NCBI RefSeq assembly: GCF_007858365.1
Contig: NZ_VFIO01000001.1
Location: 434,001-498,000, forward strand
Direction: 5' to 3'
Source: Pseudomonas saxonica
GTDB lineage: Bacteria > Pseudomonadota > Gammaproteobacteria > Pseudomonadales > Pseudomonadaceae
DNA length: 64,000 nt
The notes under the pieces: generated by a model
Told to the model about the DNA's origin: nothing
Seen by the model: the letters and a program-made list of their open reading frames with translations, nothing else
The model's database searches: none
Part shown: positions 1-8,004 of the stretch, one piece after another
Layout: every line of letters starts with the position of its first letter
Numbering within the stretch: position 1 is the stretch's first letter
Position numbers and translations under genes: made by a program

Positions 1-704
1 TCAGGTGATGCATAGGTGATCTCGTAATGCAGCCTGAAGACGCCTCCATTCAACGCCGCCAAGTTTGATTTGTATAAAGTCCAACTCAACACTTGCCCAG
101 GATTGTTACCGGGTTCAGTGTCTGAATCGCTCAGAATATAGGCATTAATAGGTACCGATGGGCCGTCAGTTCCATCCTTTTTTACCCCTTTCCAAACGAG
201 CTGAACCTTATCTCCGTTGGACATGGCGGCATAAGGTGCAACAGCGATAGTCATCGAGTCACCGGGTATATTGTCTATGTGGAGTTGGTTATCGTGTGAC
301 TCTTTTACTTGGGGAGCCGACAACCGGCCGGCCTTACCGATACCAAAATGAATCCTCTTGGATTCCACCTTCGGCTCATCAGGATCGTCGGTAACACGCT
401 GGAGATAATAAGAGTAGAAAACCTGCCCCTTGTCCAAGCTCATCAAAACGTGATTGGAAACCGGCATTACAAATCCCAATTCATACTCATGGTCGGGATC
501 AATAGGAATAGGAATCCCCGGATAATCGACAGGGTCGCCGTTTTCCGTCACCCCGAGCCAACTTTGATACAGCTCATCCCCCAGTTGCGGGTTGTCATAT
601 TTCGCATACGTTAACAACGGCCCACCGTTCAAGGCTTGCGGGTCAACGGTATTATTAATCAAAAGTGGAATGACTGGCCCTTGAAGAGCGTCTTCGACTG
701 CCAT
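1..704 (-). CDS. Large Ig-like/adhesin-like hypothetical protein, N-terminal part (cut by window edge)
   Basis: The minus-strand frame is open from an ATG at 704-702 to the window edge, about 234 residues, so the C-terminus is missing. It starts MAVEDALQGPVIPLLINN and has no signal peptide. The composition is beta-rich with many Gly, Pro, Asp and Asn. One part reads SMTIAVAPYAAMSNGDKVQL and then VQLVWKG, which looks like one unit of the repeated Ig-like domains in large Pseudomonas surface or RHS-associated proteins. That reading is inference from composition; I do not recognise a named family. It diverges from the secreted-protein and RHS genes on the plus strand, with a 180-base gap between the starts. 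Function unknown. Confidence 0.6.
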   Translation of the reverse strand, partial: MAVEDALQGPVIPLLINNTVDPQALNGGPLLTYAKYDNPQLGDELYQSWLGVTENGDPVDYPGIPIPIDPDHEYELGFVMPVSNHVLMSLDKGQVFYSYYLQRVTDDPDEPKVESKRIHFGIGKAGRLSAPQVKESHDNQLHIDNIPGDSMTIAVAPYAAMSNGDKVQLVWKGVKKDGTDGPSVPINAYILSDSDTEPGNNPGQVLSWTLYKSNLAALNGGVFRLHYEITYASP

Positions 705-884
705 GACTCTTTCCTCACTTATTGTGTATGTGTGCACGTACTGTCTCTAACCGACAACGTGAATAGATCAGTATTTGTACGCCCATTTATAAGTGCCGAG
801 TACTCACAGAAGTGCCAGGTTCCCACAACACCCTCGCCTGCTACAGTCTGCAATCTTGTCAATTATCTTCCGCAGGACTCACAC

Positions 885-1427
885 ATGAGGTTAACCATGT
901 TGCACTTTAAAAAACCGTTCAACTCGATGTTCGTACTTATGCTAATGGCACTCACCAGCCTCAGCAGCGCAACCCCGCTTGAGACCACGAAGCAAAACAG
1001 AGGTATCATTCATTTTTTGAATGATAAATATGAAGAAAAATGCACCTTGGCAGTGCCAGAGTTCAATCAAATTTTCAACTTCGGGGCCAGCAATGAATAT
1101 TGTGAAAACAATATGGTTACCGCATTTTGGTTAGAGGACGTGCCGTCAGCCACCTTGATAAATTTTCACTCCGCTGAAAGCTGTTCCGACGGCCTATCAA
1201 AAGATAATTTTTTTATAAAATTTAAAACAGTAAAGGAGCCTACTGACTGGGGAACCCCAAATAACGTTACTACGGTTGACGGCTTGAGAAACCTCAGAGA
1301 AGGATGGCTGCTCCCCAAAAAAAATGTACGCATCGAATCCACTTTTGTGGGCGCTGACTTCAACAACAAGAGCCTGAATGAGCAACTCAGCTGCGTTTAT
1401 ATTGAGCGGTCTCAACCGGTTAACTGA
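885..1427 (+). CDS. Small secreted protein of unknown function upstream of RHS gene
   Basis: About 180 residues from ATG 885; ATG 897 is an equally possible start with GAGG 6 bases upstream. A longer open frame to 636 is not needed. The N-terminus has two Lys followed by a hydrophobic stretch (FVLMLMALTSLSSA), a clear Sec signal peptide cleaved near residue 28. The mature part has several Cys (EEKCTLAV, NEYCENN, AESCSDG, LSCVYIE), suggesting disulfides outside the cytoplasm. The segment RGIIHFLNDKYEEKC faintly resembles a beta/gamma-crystallin or I36-inhibitor strand, but I would not name it so. The RHS gene starts 26 bases after the stop, so the two are probably cotranscribed. Lower GC than neighbouring housekeeping genes suggests accessory DNA. 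Confidence 0.7.
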   Translation: MRLTMLHFKKPFNSMFVLMLMALTSLSSATPLETTKQNRGIIHFLNDKYEEKCTLAVPEFNQIFNFGASNEYCENNMVTAFWLEDVPSATLINFHSAESCSDGLSKDNFFIKFKTVKEPTDWGTPNNVTTVDGLRNLREGWLLPKKNVRIESTFVGADFNNKSLNEQLSCVYIERSQPVN

Positions 1428-1453
1428 TCATTATCCCAAGCCAGGCTTACATT

Positions 1454-4400
1454 ATGACCATTTCTGCTGCCGTCACGTCTAACGCCTTTAATTTTCTAAA
1501 CTTTATAAACAGCCAAGTTGACCCCCGAACGGGCCAATACACGTGCGCCCTTCGATTGCCCGAACTCAAAGCCAATCAATTAGCAGGCCCCACTGTTCCC
1601 TTGCACCTCAACTTCAACCCCTTGAACAACGCCGACAGCGGTTTTGGCCGAGGTTGGAACTTGCAGCTCACGCAGTTCAACCCTGCCAACGGTATATTGG
1701 CACTGCACACCGGCGAAACATTTAAAGTTAATGTTCAAGGTGCAGAAATCGTTATCCCAGAGAAAAAAATCGACTCTTTTCACTTCCATATTCTGGACAA
1801 AAATCGTTACAGAGTTGAGCATAAATCAGGCTTGGTAGAAATCCTTGAGGTCGGCCAGGGCCAATTGGCCATGCCTGTGCAAATGTTTTCACCCCAGGGC
1901 CACAGTGTTTCGCTCAACTACGAAGCCTTTGGTACTCAGCCATTGCTCAGTAGCATCAACAACGAAGACGGCTCATCCTTAATCAGTCTGCTTCGTACCC
2001 CAAACGAAATGAAGGTCAAGCTGTTCCCTGATACTGCATTAGAAACCGTGTTCGTGTTGAATATAAGTGGGGGGGAAACCAAACGTATTGTCTTACCCAC
2101 CGAGGACAGTGCCTCTTGGCGCTTCACCTACATCACCTTGAACGATCTAACCTGCCTTAAGCAGGTCGACACGCCAACGGCAGGCCATGAAACGGTCACC
2201 TACTCGGGCACCCCCCATTACTTTCCCGGTATTACCGATCGCCAATTGCCCCGCGTAGGCACCCATAGACGCGATCCCGGATTTGGTCAGCCTGCGATCG
2301 AAACCCGTTATACCTATGGCTCGAATGACTCTAACAATGCTAACGATCATAACTTTCTAGGCTACGGCAGCGACATTGCGTGGTCTGACGATGGTCTGGA
2401 CAACCTTTATAAGGTGAGATCCAACTATGAATATGAAACTCAGGAGCACCTATGGGATGCTTCCAGCAACCGGGCCATACGTAGCACTCGGCGGGTGTAC
2501 AACCGCTTTCATCTCATGCGGACCGAAGAAGTCAAACAAAAAGCATTACTCGAGGAAGACGACACCCTGTTTGTGACTGATATCGAGTACCACATTACCC
2601 CTTCGTTTGACTTTAAGGACCAGCCGAACTATTGCCAATTACCTAAAACGATTACTCAAATCTGGCGCAAGGCAAGTTACACAAAACCCCGTCATACCGA
2701 AGTGGTAAGCACCACTTATGACAATTTCGGCAACATGTTGATTCAAACCAATGCCAATGGTGTGACAGAAACTTACACGTGGTATGACAAGAACGGCGAA
2801 GAGGGCTGCCCTGCTGATCCGCAACAGTTTGTGCGTAATCTGAAAAGTAAAACGGTGACCCCGGCACCCTCAGCTTATGGCGATGCACCGACACTGCAAC
2901 ACCGTTATAGCTATACCGCACATGAAGGTTTAAATGGCAGCCAGGCCTGGCTAGCGATGAGCGAGGAAACGCTCACTCAAGTGAGCAAGGGTGATGCCTC
3001 TGCAGTGTTACGCACCATTACTCACGAGTATCAAAACGACCTGGATGATCCGCTATTGTATGGACTCATCCGAAAGATGACACTGACCGTAAACGATCAA
3101 ATAGATAGCTCGACCACTACAACCTATGACTATGACTTCGCGCACAGCCGTCACGCCGATGTAATGGCCAGGCGAACCGTCAGCACCCTGATCGGTCATG
3201 ACGACGCTCCAGACAAGCAGGTACGCCAGGTCATCACTGAGGAACACTCGTTACTCAACGGCATCAAACTCAGGAGCCAGGATGCAGACGGCTCTGAAAT
3301 CATCTATCACCATGACCGTCTTGGCCGTGTGACTGAAGAGGTCGTTGCGCCTGGCACGCCCTATGTGGCCAATCGTCGATATCAATATGTATTGGCTAAT
3401 GGTTCCGCCGTTCAACAAGCAATCAACTACACAACAGACATCAAGGGTGTTACGACCCGCACATGGCTCGACGGTTTGAATCGGCCATTAAAAGTGGAGC
3501 GCCAGGACAAGGACGCTTTGGGCGGGGACCCGAGTCTTTTTCGAACGACCTACAGCGCAACGTATAATCACTTGGGCCAATTGACCCATGAAACCACTGT
3601 CGATTGGGAAGGCGACAAAAACATCGCCTTGACCAACACATTCGAATACGACGCCTGGGGCGAACAATATAAAGTCACCGGCGCTGATGGCGTGGTGCGC
3701 ATTACTGAAAACGATCCCGCCCGTCAGACCTCTACCACGTGGATACAAAACATCGGTATGCCGGTGAAAGTCAGTGGTAAGCGTCGAACAACACTCAACC
3801 TGTTCGGCAAAGAAGACAAAATTGAAGCTCTGGACGCCAACGGGCGGCTAGTCAGCGAGCGGCGGTACTTGTACGACGGCTTGGGTAACTGCGTAGAGCA
3901 GTTCAACGAAATGGGCGTGCCTACCCGTTTCAAGTACGATTCTTTTTCCCGCGTTCAGACCACAATACTGCCGGATTACACTGAAATACATCGCGAATAT
4001 GCAGCACACACAGCAGCGCAATTGCCTGTGAGCATGAGCGTGGTTTATGGCGGGACAACATCGTGTGTCGGCAACCAGACCTTTGACGGTCTCGACCGAC
4101 GGACCACGTTGCAGGTCGGGCCACGCCTTCAACAGTTCTTTTATGACGGTGGCCAGTCTCAGGCAAGCAGGATGATCACCGCTGGCCAAAAAACTATTTC
4201 CTACACCTACATACCTGGCCTTGCGCAAACGCCAGTGACCAGCACTGCACCCGATGACGCCTCAATTTTCAACTATGACCCTCACACTGCTCAACTGACA
4301 GGGTCGCAGAACCTTCAAAGTGAACACACCTTTGAGTACAACTTCACTGGTCAATTAGTCACTGAAGCCTGGAAGGACCACGTCTCGGGTAAAGAATCCG

Positions 4401-6397
4401 CGACCACCTTCACCCAAACCCTGAGCGGGCGTCCGTTATCTCGCATCGATACCAATGGTATGACTTGCGTCTACGCTTACGACCACTTGGCACGTATAAA
4501 GAGCGTTACCCAAGGGCAAATTCTCGCCACGTTCGACTATGACGAACTGGGCCAAATGAACCTGATTAGCGTGCAGGATCAAAGCAGCCAACAGATCGTT
4601 GAAACACGATTGACTTTTGATGACCAGGGCCGTGAAACCGTGCGTCATATATCCCTGGGCGGTGATCACCCCGCGCAAACCATTACCCAGTCCTACAGGG
4701 ACGATAACAGGCTGAAAAATCGACACCTGCAAGTCGGTGAGCAAACTGAACTATTGGAAACCTTCGGCTACGACCAGCACGGGCGGATGATGGAGTACAT
4801 TTGCGAAGGTGAACGTCAGCCAAAAGACCGCTATGGCAATGCCATTCACAATCAACTGTTCACCTTCGATGCACTGGACAATATCACTGCGGTGTACACC
4901 ACCTTTGCTGACGGCACTATGGACGAAGCTGTGAGCTCGTTTGCCCAGAGTGATCCTTGCCAATTGATCAGGATCACTCACAGCCACCCCGACTATGTAC
5001 TCGAGGGCGAAATCGAACTCGAATATGACGAGAATGGCAATCTTGTTCAGGATGAAACCGGCCAAATCCTGCATTACGACAGCCAGAGCCGACTGGTAAG
5101 AGTGACCGGCACCGACGGTCAGGACGTCAGTCAGTACCGCTACGACGCCCATAGCTCTTTGCTGGGTGTCAAGCACGGCACAGAACACGAAACTCTACGC
5201 TTTTATCAAGACGATATGCTGTGTCGGACAGAACAAGGAGATAGTCAGGCGCATTATCTGTATTTCGATAACCAGCCCTTGAGTCAACAGCAGCAGGACG
5301 ACCCTGCTCAAACCCTTCTGCTGATGACCGACGGCAAAAACAGCGTACTAGCTGAGTGTGGTCAACGTGAACTGCGCAAAGCTACCTATGATGCTTATGG
5401 TGCACGCAACCTGGATGATGAGCTTAAGTGCACGCTAGGCTTCAACGGAGAGGTACGCGACCAGCAAAGTGGCTGGTACCTGCTGGGCCAGGGATACCGG
5501 GCCTATAATCCGACATTGATGCGCTTTCATAGCCCGGACTCACTCAGCCCATTCAGCGCGGGCGGAATTAACCCGTATACGTATTGCGCTGGCGACCCCA
5601 TCAATTTTGTCGACCCTACGGGGCATGCCAATCGGGGGGTTAACTGGATGGGGGTGTTTGGGGCCGCAATGGCTGCGGTCGGTATCGCTCTTACAGTCGC
5701 AGCCGTTGTCATTGCTCCCCCTATAGGAGTAGCCGCGATTGCAACTACCGCAGCTTTCACGGCAATAGGCATTGGTGGCGGCGCCTATGGTATGTATGAA
5801 GGTGTCATGGCAACCCATGCGACTAGACTCAAGGACCGTGAAAAAAACGAGACCAGTGCTCTCATCTCTGGCGGTCTGGATGTAGCGTTTGGTGCATGGG
5901 GCCTTTGGGGAGCCATCCGCGCTGCAAAAAAAACAGCGGCGGCAAGAGTGAGCTGGCACAACATGGTCCAGGAGAGTCTGGGTAAAGTGGATGGAGCTTA
6001 TGCGGCTCGTAATGCTTCACGCAATGCCAGTGGTGCAGGCATCGAAACACCCGCCGGGCTTTCTCGAAACAGCAGTGTCCGTTCGGCCAGTGGTCAAAGC
6101 TCTGTCGGTGAATCGCCCATGGTTTATAAACCAATGTTCGATCTCAATAGTCCGAGCCGACAGGTAAAAAGCAGCTCCGAACCTGTTATACCGCCAACCG
6201 ATTATGATAATAGTCCTCCAGCATCACCGAAACAGCCCAAAAGACACACAGGAGGGGCAGTTAACCCTGATGGCACTTGGACAAGAGCCACCGAAGCCGG
6301 TGATAGCAAATTAAATAATAAAAGTCTCGATCAACCCCCAAAATCGACGGTTGCAGCACTCAGAAAAAAAATAGGCGCAAAACTTAATTTACGATAA
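1454..6397 (+). CDS. RHS-repeat protein with variable C-terminal tail
   Basis: 1647 residues, no signal peptide, beginning MTISAAVTSNAFNFLNF. Residues 1 to about 1330 are YD/RHS repeats (for example RYSYTAHEG, FEYDAWG, TFDALDNI), which in this family build a hollow beta shell around a C-terminal payload. The RHS core lies at about 1330-1391, with GWYLLGQGYRAYNPTLMRFH, GGINPYTY and the closing DPTGH at 1387-1391; the usual family motif is DPxG. The last ~256 residues are the variable part: a hydrophobic Ala/Gly/Ile-rich stretch (about 1395-1445) that could be a membrane hairpin, then a Ser/Asn/Pro-rich, low-complexity region ending in a basic tail. No toxin fold is recognisable. No VgrG, PAAR or Tc genes are nearby, so the secretion route is open. 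Confidence 0.9.
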   Translation: MTISAAVTSNAFNFLNFINSQVDPRTGQYTCALRLPELKANQLAGPTVPLHLNFNPLNNADSGFGRGWNLQLTQFNPANGILALHTGETFKVNVQGAEIVIPEKKIDSFHFHILDKNRYRVEHKSGLVEILEVGQGQLAMPVQMFSPQGHSVSLNYEAFGTQPLLSSINNEDGSSLISLLRTPNEMKVKLFPDTALETVFVLNISGGETKRIVLPTEDSASWRFTYITLNDLTCLKQVDTPTAGHETVTYSGTPHYFPGITDRQLPRVGTHRRDPGFGQPAIETRYTYGSNDSNNANDHNFLGYGSDIAWSDDGLDNLYKVRSNYEYETQEHLWDASSNRAIRSTRRVYNRFHLMRTEEVKQKALLEEDDTLFVTDIEYHITPSFDFKDQPNYCQLPKTITQIWRKASYTKPRHTEVVSTTYDNFGNMLIQTNANGVTETYTWYDKNGEEGCPADPQQFVRNLKSKTVTPAPSAYGDAPTLQHRYSYTAHEGLNGSQAWLAMSEETLTQVSKGDASAVLRTITHEYQNDLDDPLLYGLIRKMTLTVNDQIDSSTTTTYDYDFAHSRHADVMARRTVSTLIGHDDAPDKQVRQVITEEHSLLNGIKLRSQDADGSEIIYHHDRLGRVTEEVVAPGTPYVANRRYQYVLANGSAVQQAINYTTDIKGVTTRTWLDGLNRPLKVERQDKDALGGDPSLFRTTYSATYNHLGQLTHETTVDWEGDKNIALTNTFEYDAWGEQYKVTGADGVVRITENDPARQTSTTWIQNIGMPVKVSGKRRTTLNLFGKEDKIEALDANGRLVSERRYLYDGLGNCVEQFNEMGVPTRFKYDSFSRVQTTILPDYTEIHREYAAHTAAQLPVSMSVVYGGTTSCVGNQTFDGLDRRTTLQVGPRLQQFFYDGGQSQASRMITAGQKTISYTYIPGLAQTPVTSTAPDDASIFNYDPHTAQLTGSQNLQSEHTFEYNFTGQLVTEAWKDHVSGKESATTFTQTLSGRPLSRIDTNGMTCVYAYDHLARIKSVTQGQILATFDYDELGQMNLISVQDQSSQQIVETRLTFDDQGRETVRHISLGGDHPAQTITQSYRDDNRLKNRHLQVGEQTELLETFGYDQHGRMMEYICEGERQPKDRYGNAIHNQLFTFDALDNITAVYTTFADGTMDEAVSSFAQSDPCQLIRITHSHPDYVLEGEIELEYDENGNLVQDETGQILHYDSQSRLVRVTGTDGQDVSQYRYDAHSSLLGVKHGTEHETLRFYQDDMLCRTEQGDSQAHYLYFDNQPLSQQQQDDPAQTLLLMTDGKNSVLAECGQRELRKATYDAYGARNLDDELKCTLGFNGEVRDQQSGWYLLGQGYRAYNPTLMRFHSPDSLSPFSAGGINPYTYCAGDPINFVDPTGHANRGVNWMGVFGAAMAAVGIALTVAAVVIAPPIGVAAIATTAAFTAIGIGGGAYGMYEGVMATHATRLKDREKNETSALISGGLDVAFGAWGLWGAIRAAKKTAAARVSWHNMVQESLGKVDGAYAARNASRNASGAGIETPAGLSRNSSVRSASGQSSVGESPMVYKPMFDLNSPSRQVKSSSEPVIPPTDYDNSPPASPKQPKRHTGGAVNPDGTWTRATEAGDSKLNNKSLDQPPKSTVAALRKKIGAKLNLR

Positions 6398-6420
6398 CCA
6401 GCTATTGAACGAATCACCTA

Positions 6421-6448
6421 ATGCTCCAGCTTAATAAAGCTGGGGCAT
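6421..6448 (+). terminator. Terminator-like hairpin after the RHS gene
   Basis: Arms ATGCTCCAGCTT (6421-6432) and AAGCTGGGGCAT (6437-6448) pair over 12 bases with one G-T wobble around the loop AATA. Only three T follow, so intrinsic termination may be partial. It lies 23 bases after the RHS stop. Confidence 0.6.
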
Positions 6449-6482
6449 TTGCGCACATGACGTCATTCACAACTCACAAAAA

Positions 6483-6498
6483 ATGAGAGTTCTCTCAT
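6483..6498. promoter_or_regulatory. Inverted repeat upstream of fimbrial operon
   Basis: ATGAGAG-TT-CTCTCAT is a perfect 7-base inverted repeat 120 bases before the pilin start, in AT-rich DNA. It has the size of a dimeric repressor or activator site. No regulator gene is adjacent, so the binder is unknown. Confidence 0.35.
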
Positions 6499-6618
6499 AT
6501 CCAGCTAATCGCTCCCCTCCTAGAATTTGGCGGCTCTAATCGCCCCGCATGGTGCTAACAAATTTGGCAACATCCGGTTCGATAATTGCGGAAATATTCT
6601 ATTAAGGGACTTAATTTA

Positions 6619-7170
6619 ATGAAACTATCTTTACTGACTCTACCATTGGGCCTTGCTTTAAGTTTTGCAACAACTTCAGCATTCGCATTCGACGGCACAA
6701 TCAATTTCTCCGGCAAAATAACCAGTGCAACCTGTCCGATTGAAATCGTTAATCCTGAAAGTGGTGCAGTCAGCAATCTCGTCCCAATGGGCGAGGTGGA
6801 CGTCAGTGAGTTCACCTCATCCGGCACAGAGGTGGGCGGTCGTGGCTTTCAAATGCGCATCAGCCCTGACAGCAATTGCCTCACTGACAAGAACAAGCTG
6901 AATGCAACGGTTACCTTCACCTCGGTACAGGGAGGTGCCGGGGAATACTACGGAATCAAACGCCTCCCTGGGGCTGCCGAAGGTATAGCCGTGGCAATCA
7001 AAGACAATACTGGCAACTTCATCCCCACCGGGACAGCATCCACCGTTTATCCGCTGAGTGAGGATGATCCCACTCTCATGTATTTTGTTGCTTCATACAT
7101 CTCCACGGCCGCATCAGTGGGCGCTGGGCCTGCCGACGCTGATGTCAATTTCCGCGTAGACATACACTGA
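6619..7170 (+). CDS. Chaperone-usher fimbrial major pilin subunit
   Basis: 183 residues from ATG 6619, chosen because AGGGA lies about 9 bases upstream; an open frame reaches 6586. The signal peptide is MKLSLLTLPLGLALSFATTSAFA. The mature protein opens FDGTINFSGKITSATCPI, the typical donor strand and first Cys of type 1-like pilins; the second Cys is in DSNCL. Length and fold match a major subunit exported to the periplasm and polymerised by donor-strand exchange. It is the first gene of a pilin-chaperone-usher-adhesin order like the cup clusters of P. aeruginosa. A strong hairpin after it probably favours pilin over assembly proteins. Confidence 0.88.
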   Translation: MKLSLLTLPLGLALSFATTSAFAFDGTINFSGKITSATCPIEIVNPESGAVSNLVPMGEVDVSEFTSSGTEVGGRGFQMRISPDSNCLTDKNKLNATVTFTSVQGGAGEYYGIKRLPGAAEGIAVAIKDNTGNFIPTGTASTVYPLSEDDPTLMYFVASYISTAASVGAGPADADVNFRVDIH

Positions 7171-7188
7171 TTGCCCCACTCTCTTTAA

Positions 7189-7214
7189 AACAACGGGCCT
7201 GATAGCCCGTTGTT
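7189..7214 (+). terminator. Intercistronic attenuator hairpin between pilin and chaperone
   Basis: AACAACGGGC (7189-7198) pairs perfectly with GCCCGTTGTT (7205-7214) around six loop bases. There is no long T run. Such structures after a major pilin gene commonly stabilise the upstream mRNA or partly stop transcription, so that much more pilin than usher is made. Confidence 0.6.
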
Positions 7215-7244
7215 CACGCCAATACTTCGATACCTGGAGTGCCT

Positions 7245-7985
7245 ATGCTCAGTTGTATTAAAAATGCCATTCGAATAAAGAGTGGTGTTCTGGCCTGTTT
7301 TTTAGTCTGGCTCCCCAACAGCCATGCCGCCTTGACGATAAGCAGTACTCGAGTGGTATTCGACAGTGACAAACGAAATGTATCTCTAAGGGTTCTAAAC
7401 CCCAGTTCTAAACCTTTTGCCGTTCAGACCTGGGTTAATACGATTGCAGATGATCAAACCACCGCGGTCCCATTCATCGCTTCTCCACCGTTGTTTCGCC
7501 TAAACGCAAATAAAGAACAGCAGGTGCAGATCAATGGTTTACCTCAATCGCTACCCAAGGATCGCGAGTCACTCTTTTATTTCAATATTCAGGAAATACC
7601 ACAACTTGAATCCCGCGAAACCAACCAATTGAACATTGCGTTGCGTACCCGTATCAAAATGTTCTGGCGCCCCACTGAACTCACCGCCAGCCCTTTGGAC
7701 AGTCTGAAAAGCTTGCAATGGTCAATACAGAGCACCGACGGCAAACCTCATCTGATTGTTAACAACCCAAGCCCCTTTCATGTGTCTTTCATACGCATTG
7801 AACTCAGCGCTAACGGGCAAACGTTCAGTTTGAAGGACACAACCATGGCACACCCTCTCGACACTCAGACATATGAACTGGATGGCTTCAAGCCGACCCC
7901 GGGAATGCAGGTGACCTTCTCGGTTATCAATGATTACGGTGCTATCACTGAGCCCATGACATTGCCCGTGGCCCTTGATCTTTAA
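7245..7985 (+). CDS. Periplasmic fimbrial chaperone (PapD family)
   Basis: 246 residues from ATG 7245, preceded by GGAG five bases upstream; a GTG two codons earlier is also possible. The signal peptide ends in LPNSHA. The mature protein opens with the strand LTISSTRVVFDSDKRNVSLR, holding the conserved Arg of the subunit-binding cleft, and continues with the family motif RESLFYFNIQEIP. The matching Lys lies in RTRIKMFWRP. Two Ig-like domains are expected (about 30-145 and 150-246). It caps pilins in the periplasm and delivers them to the downstream usher. The stop is 19 bases before the usher ATG. Confidence 0.92.
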   Translation: MLSCIKNAIRIKSGVLACFLVWLPNSHAALTISSTRVVFDSDKRNVSLRVLNPSSKPFAVQTWVNTIADDQTTAVPFIASPPLFRLNANKEQQVQINGLPQSLPKDRESLFYFNIQEIPQLESRETNQLNIALRTRIKMFWRPTELTASPLDSLKSLQWSIQSTDGKPHLIVNNPSPFHVSFIRIELSANGQTFSLKDTTMAHPLDTQTYELDGFKPTPGMQVTFSVINDYGAITEPMTLPVALDL

Positions 7986-8004
7986 CATTTCGCGGACTCC
8001 CGCC

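Noticed and set aside
309..614. 101-residue plus-strand open frame at the left edge
   Set aside because: Antisense to the better minus-strand frame, which has a consistent beta-rich composition and is open through the window edge.
636..884. N-terminal extension of the secreted-protein gene
   Set aside because: It would bury the signal peptide and lacks a ribosome site; the start at 885 or 897 places the signal peptide at the N-terminus.
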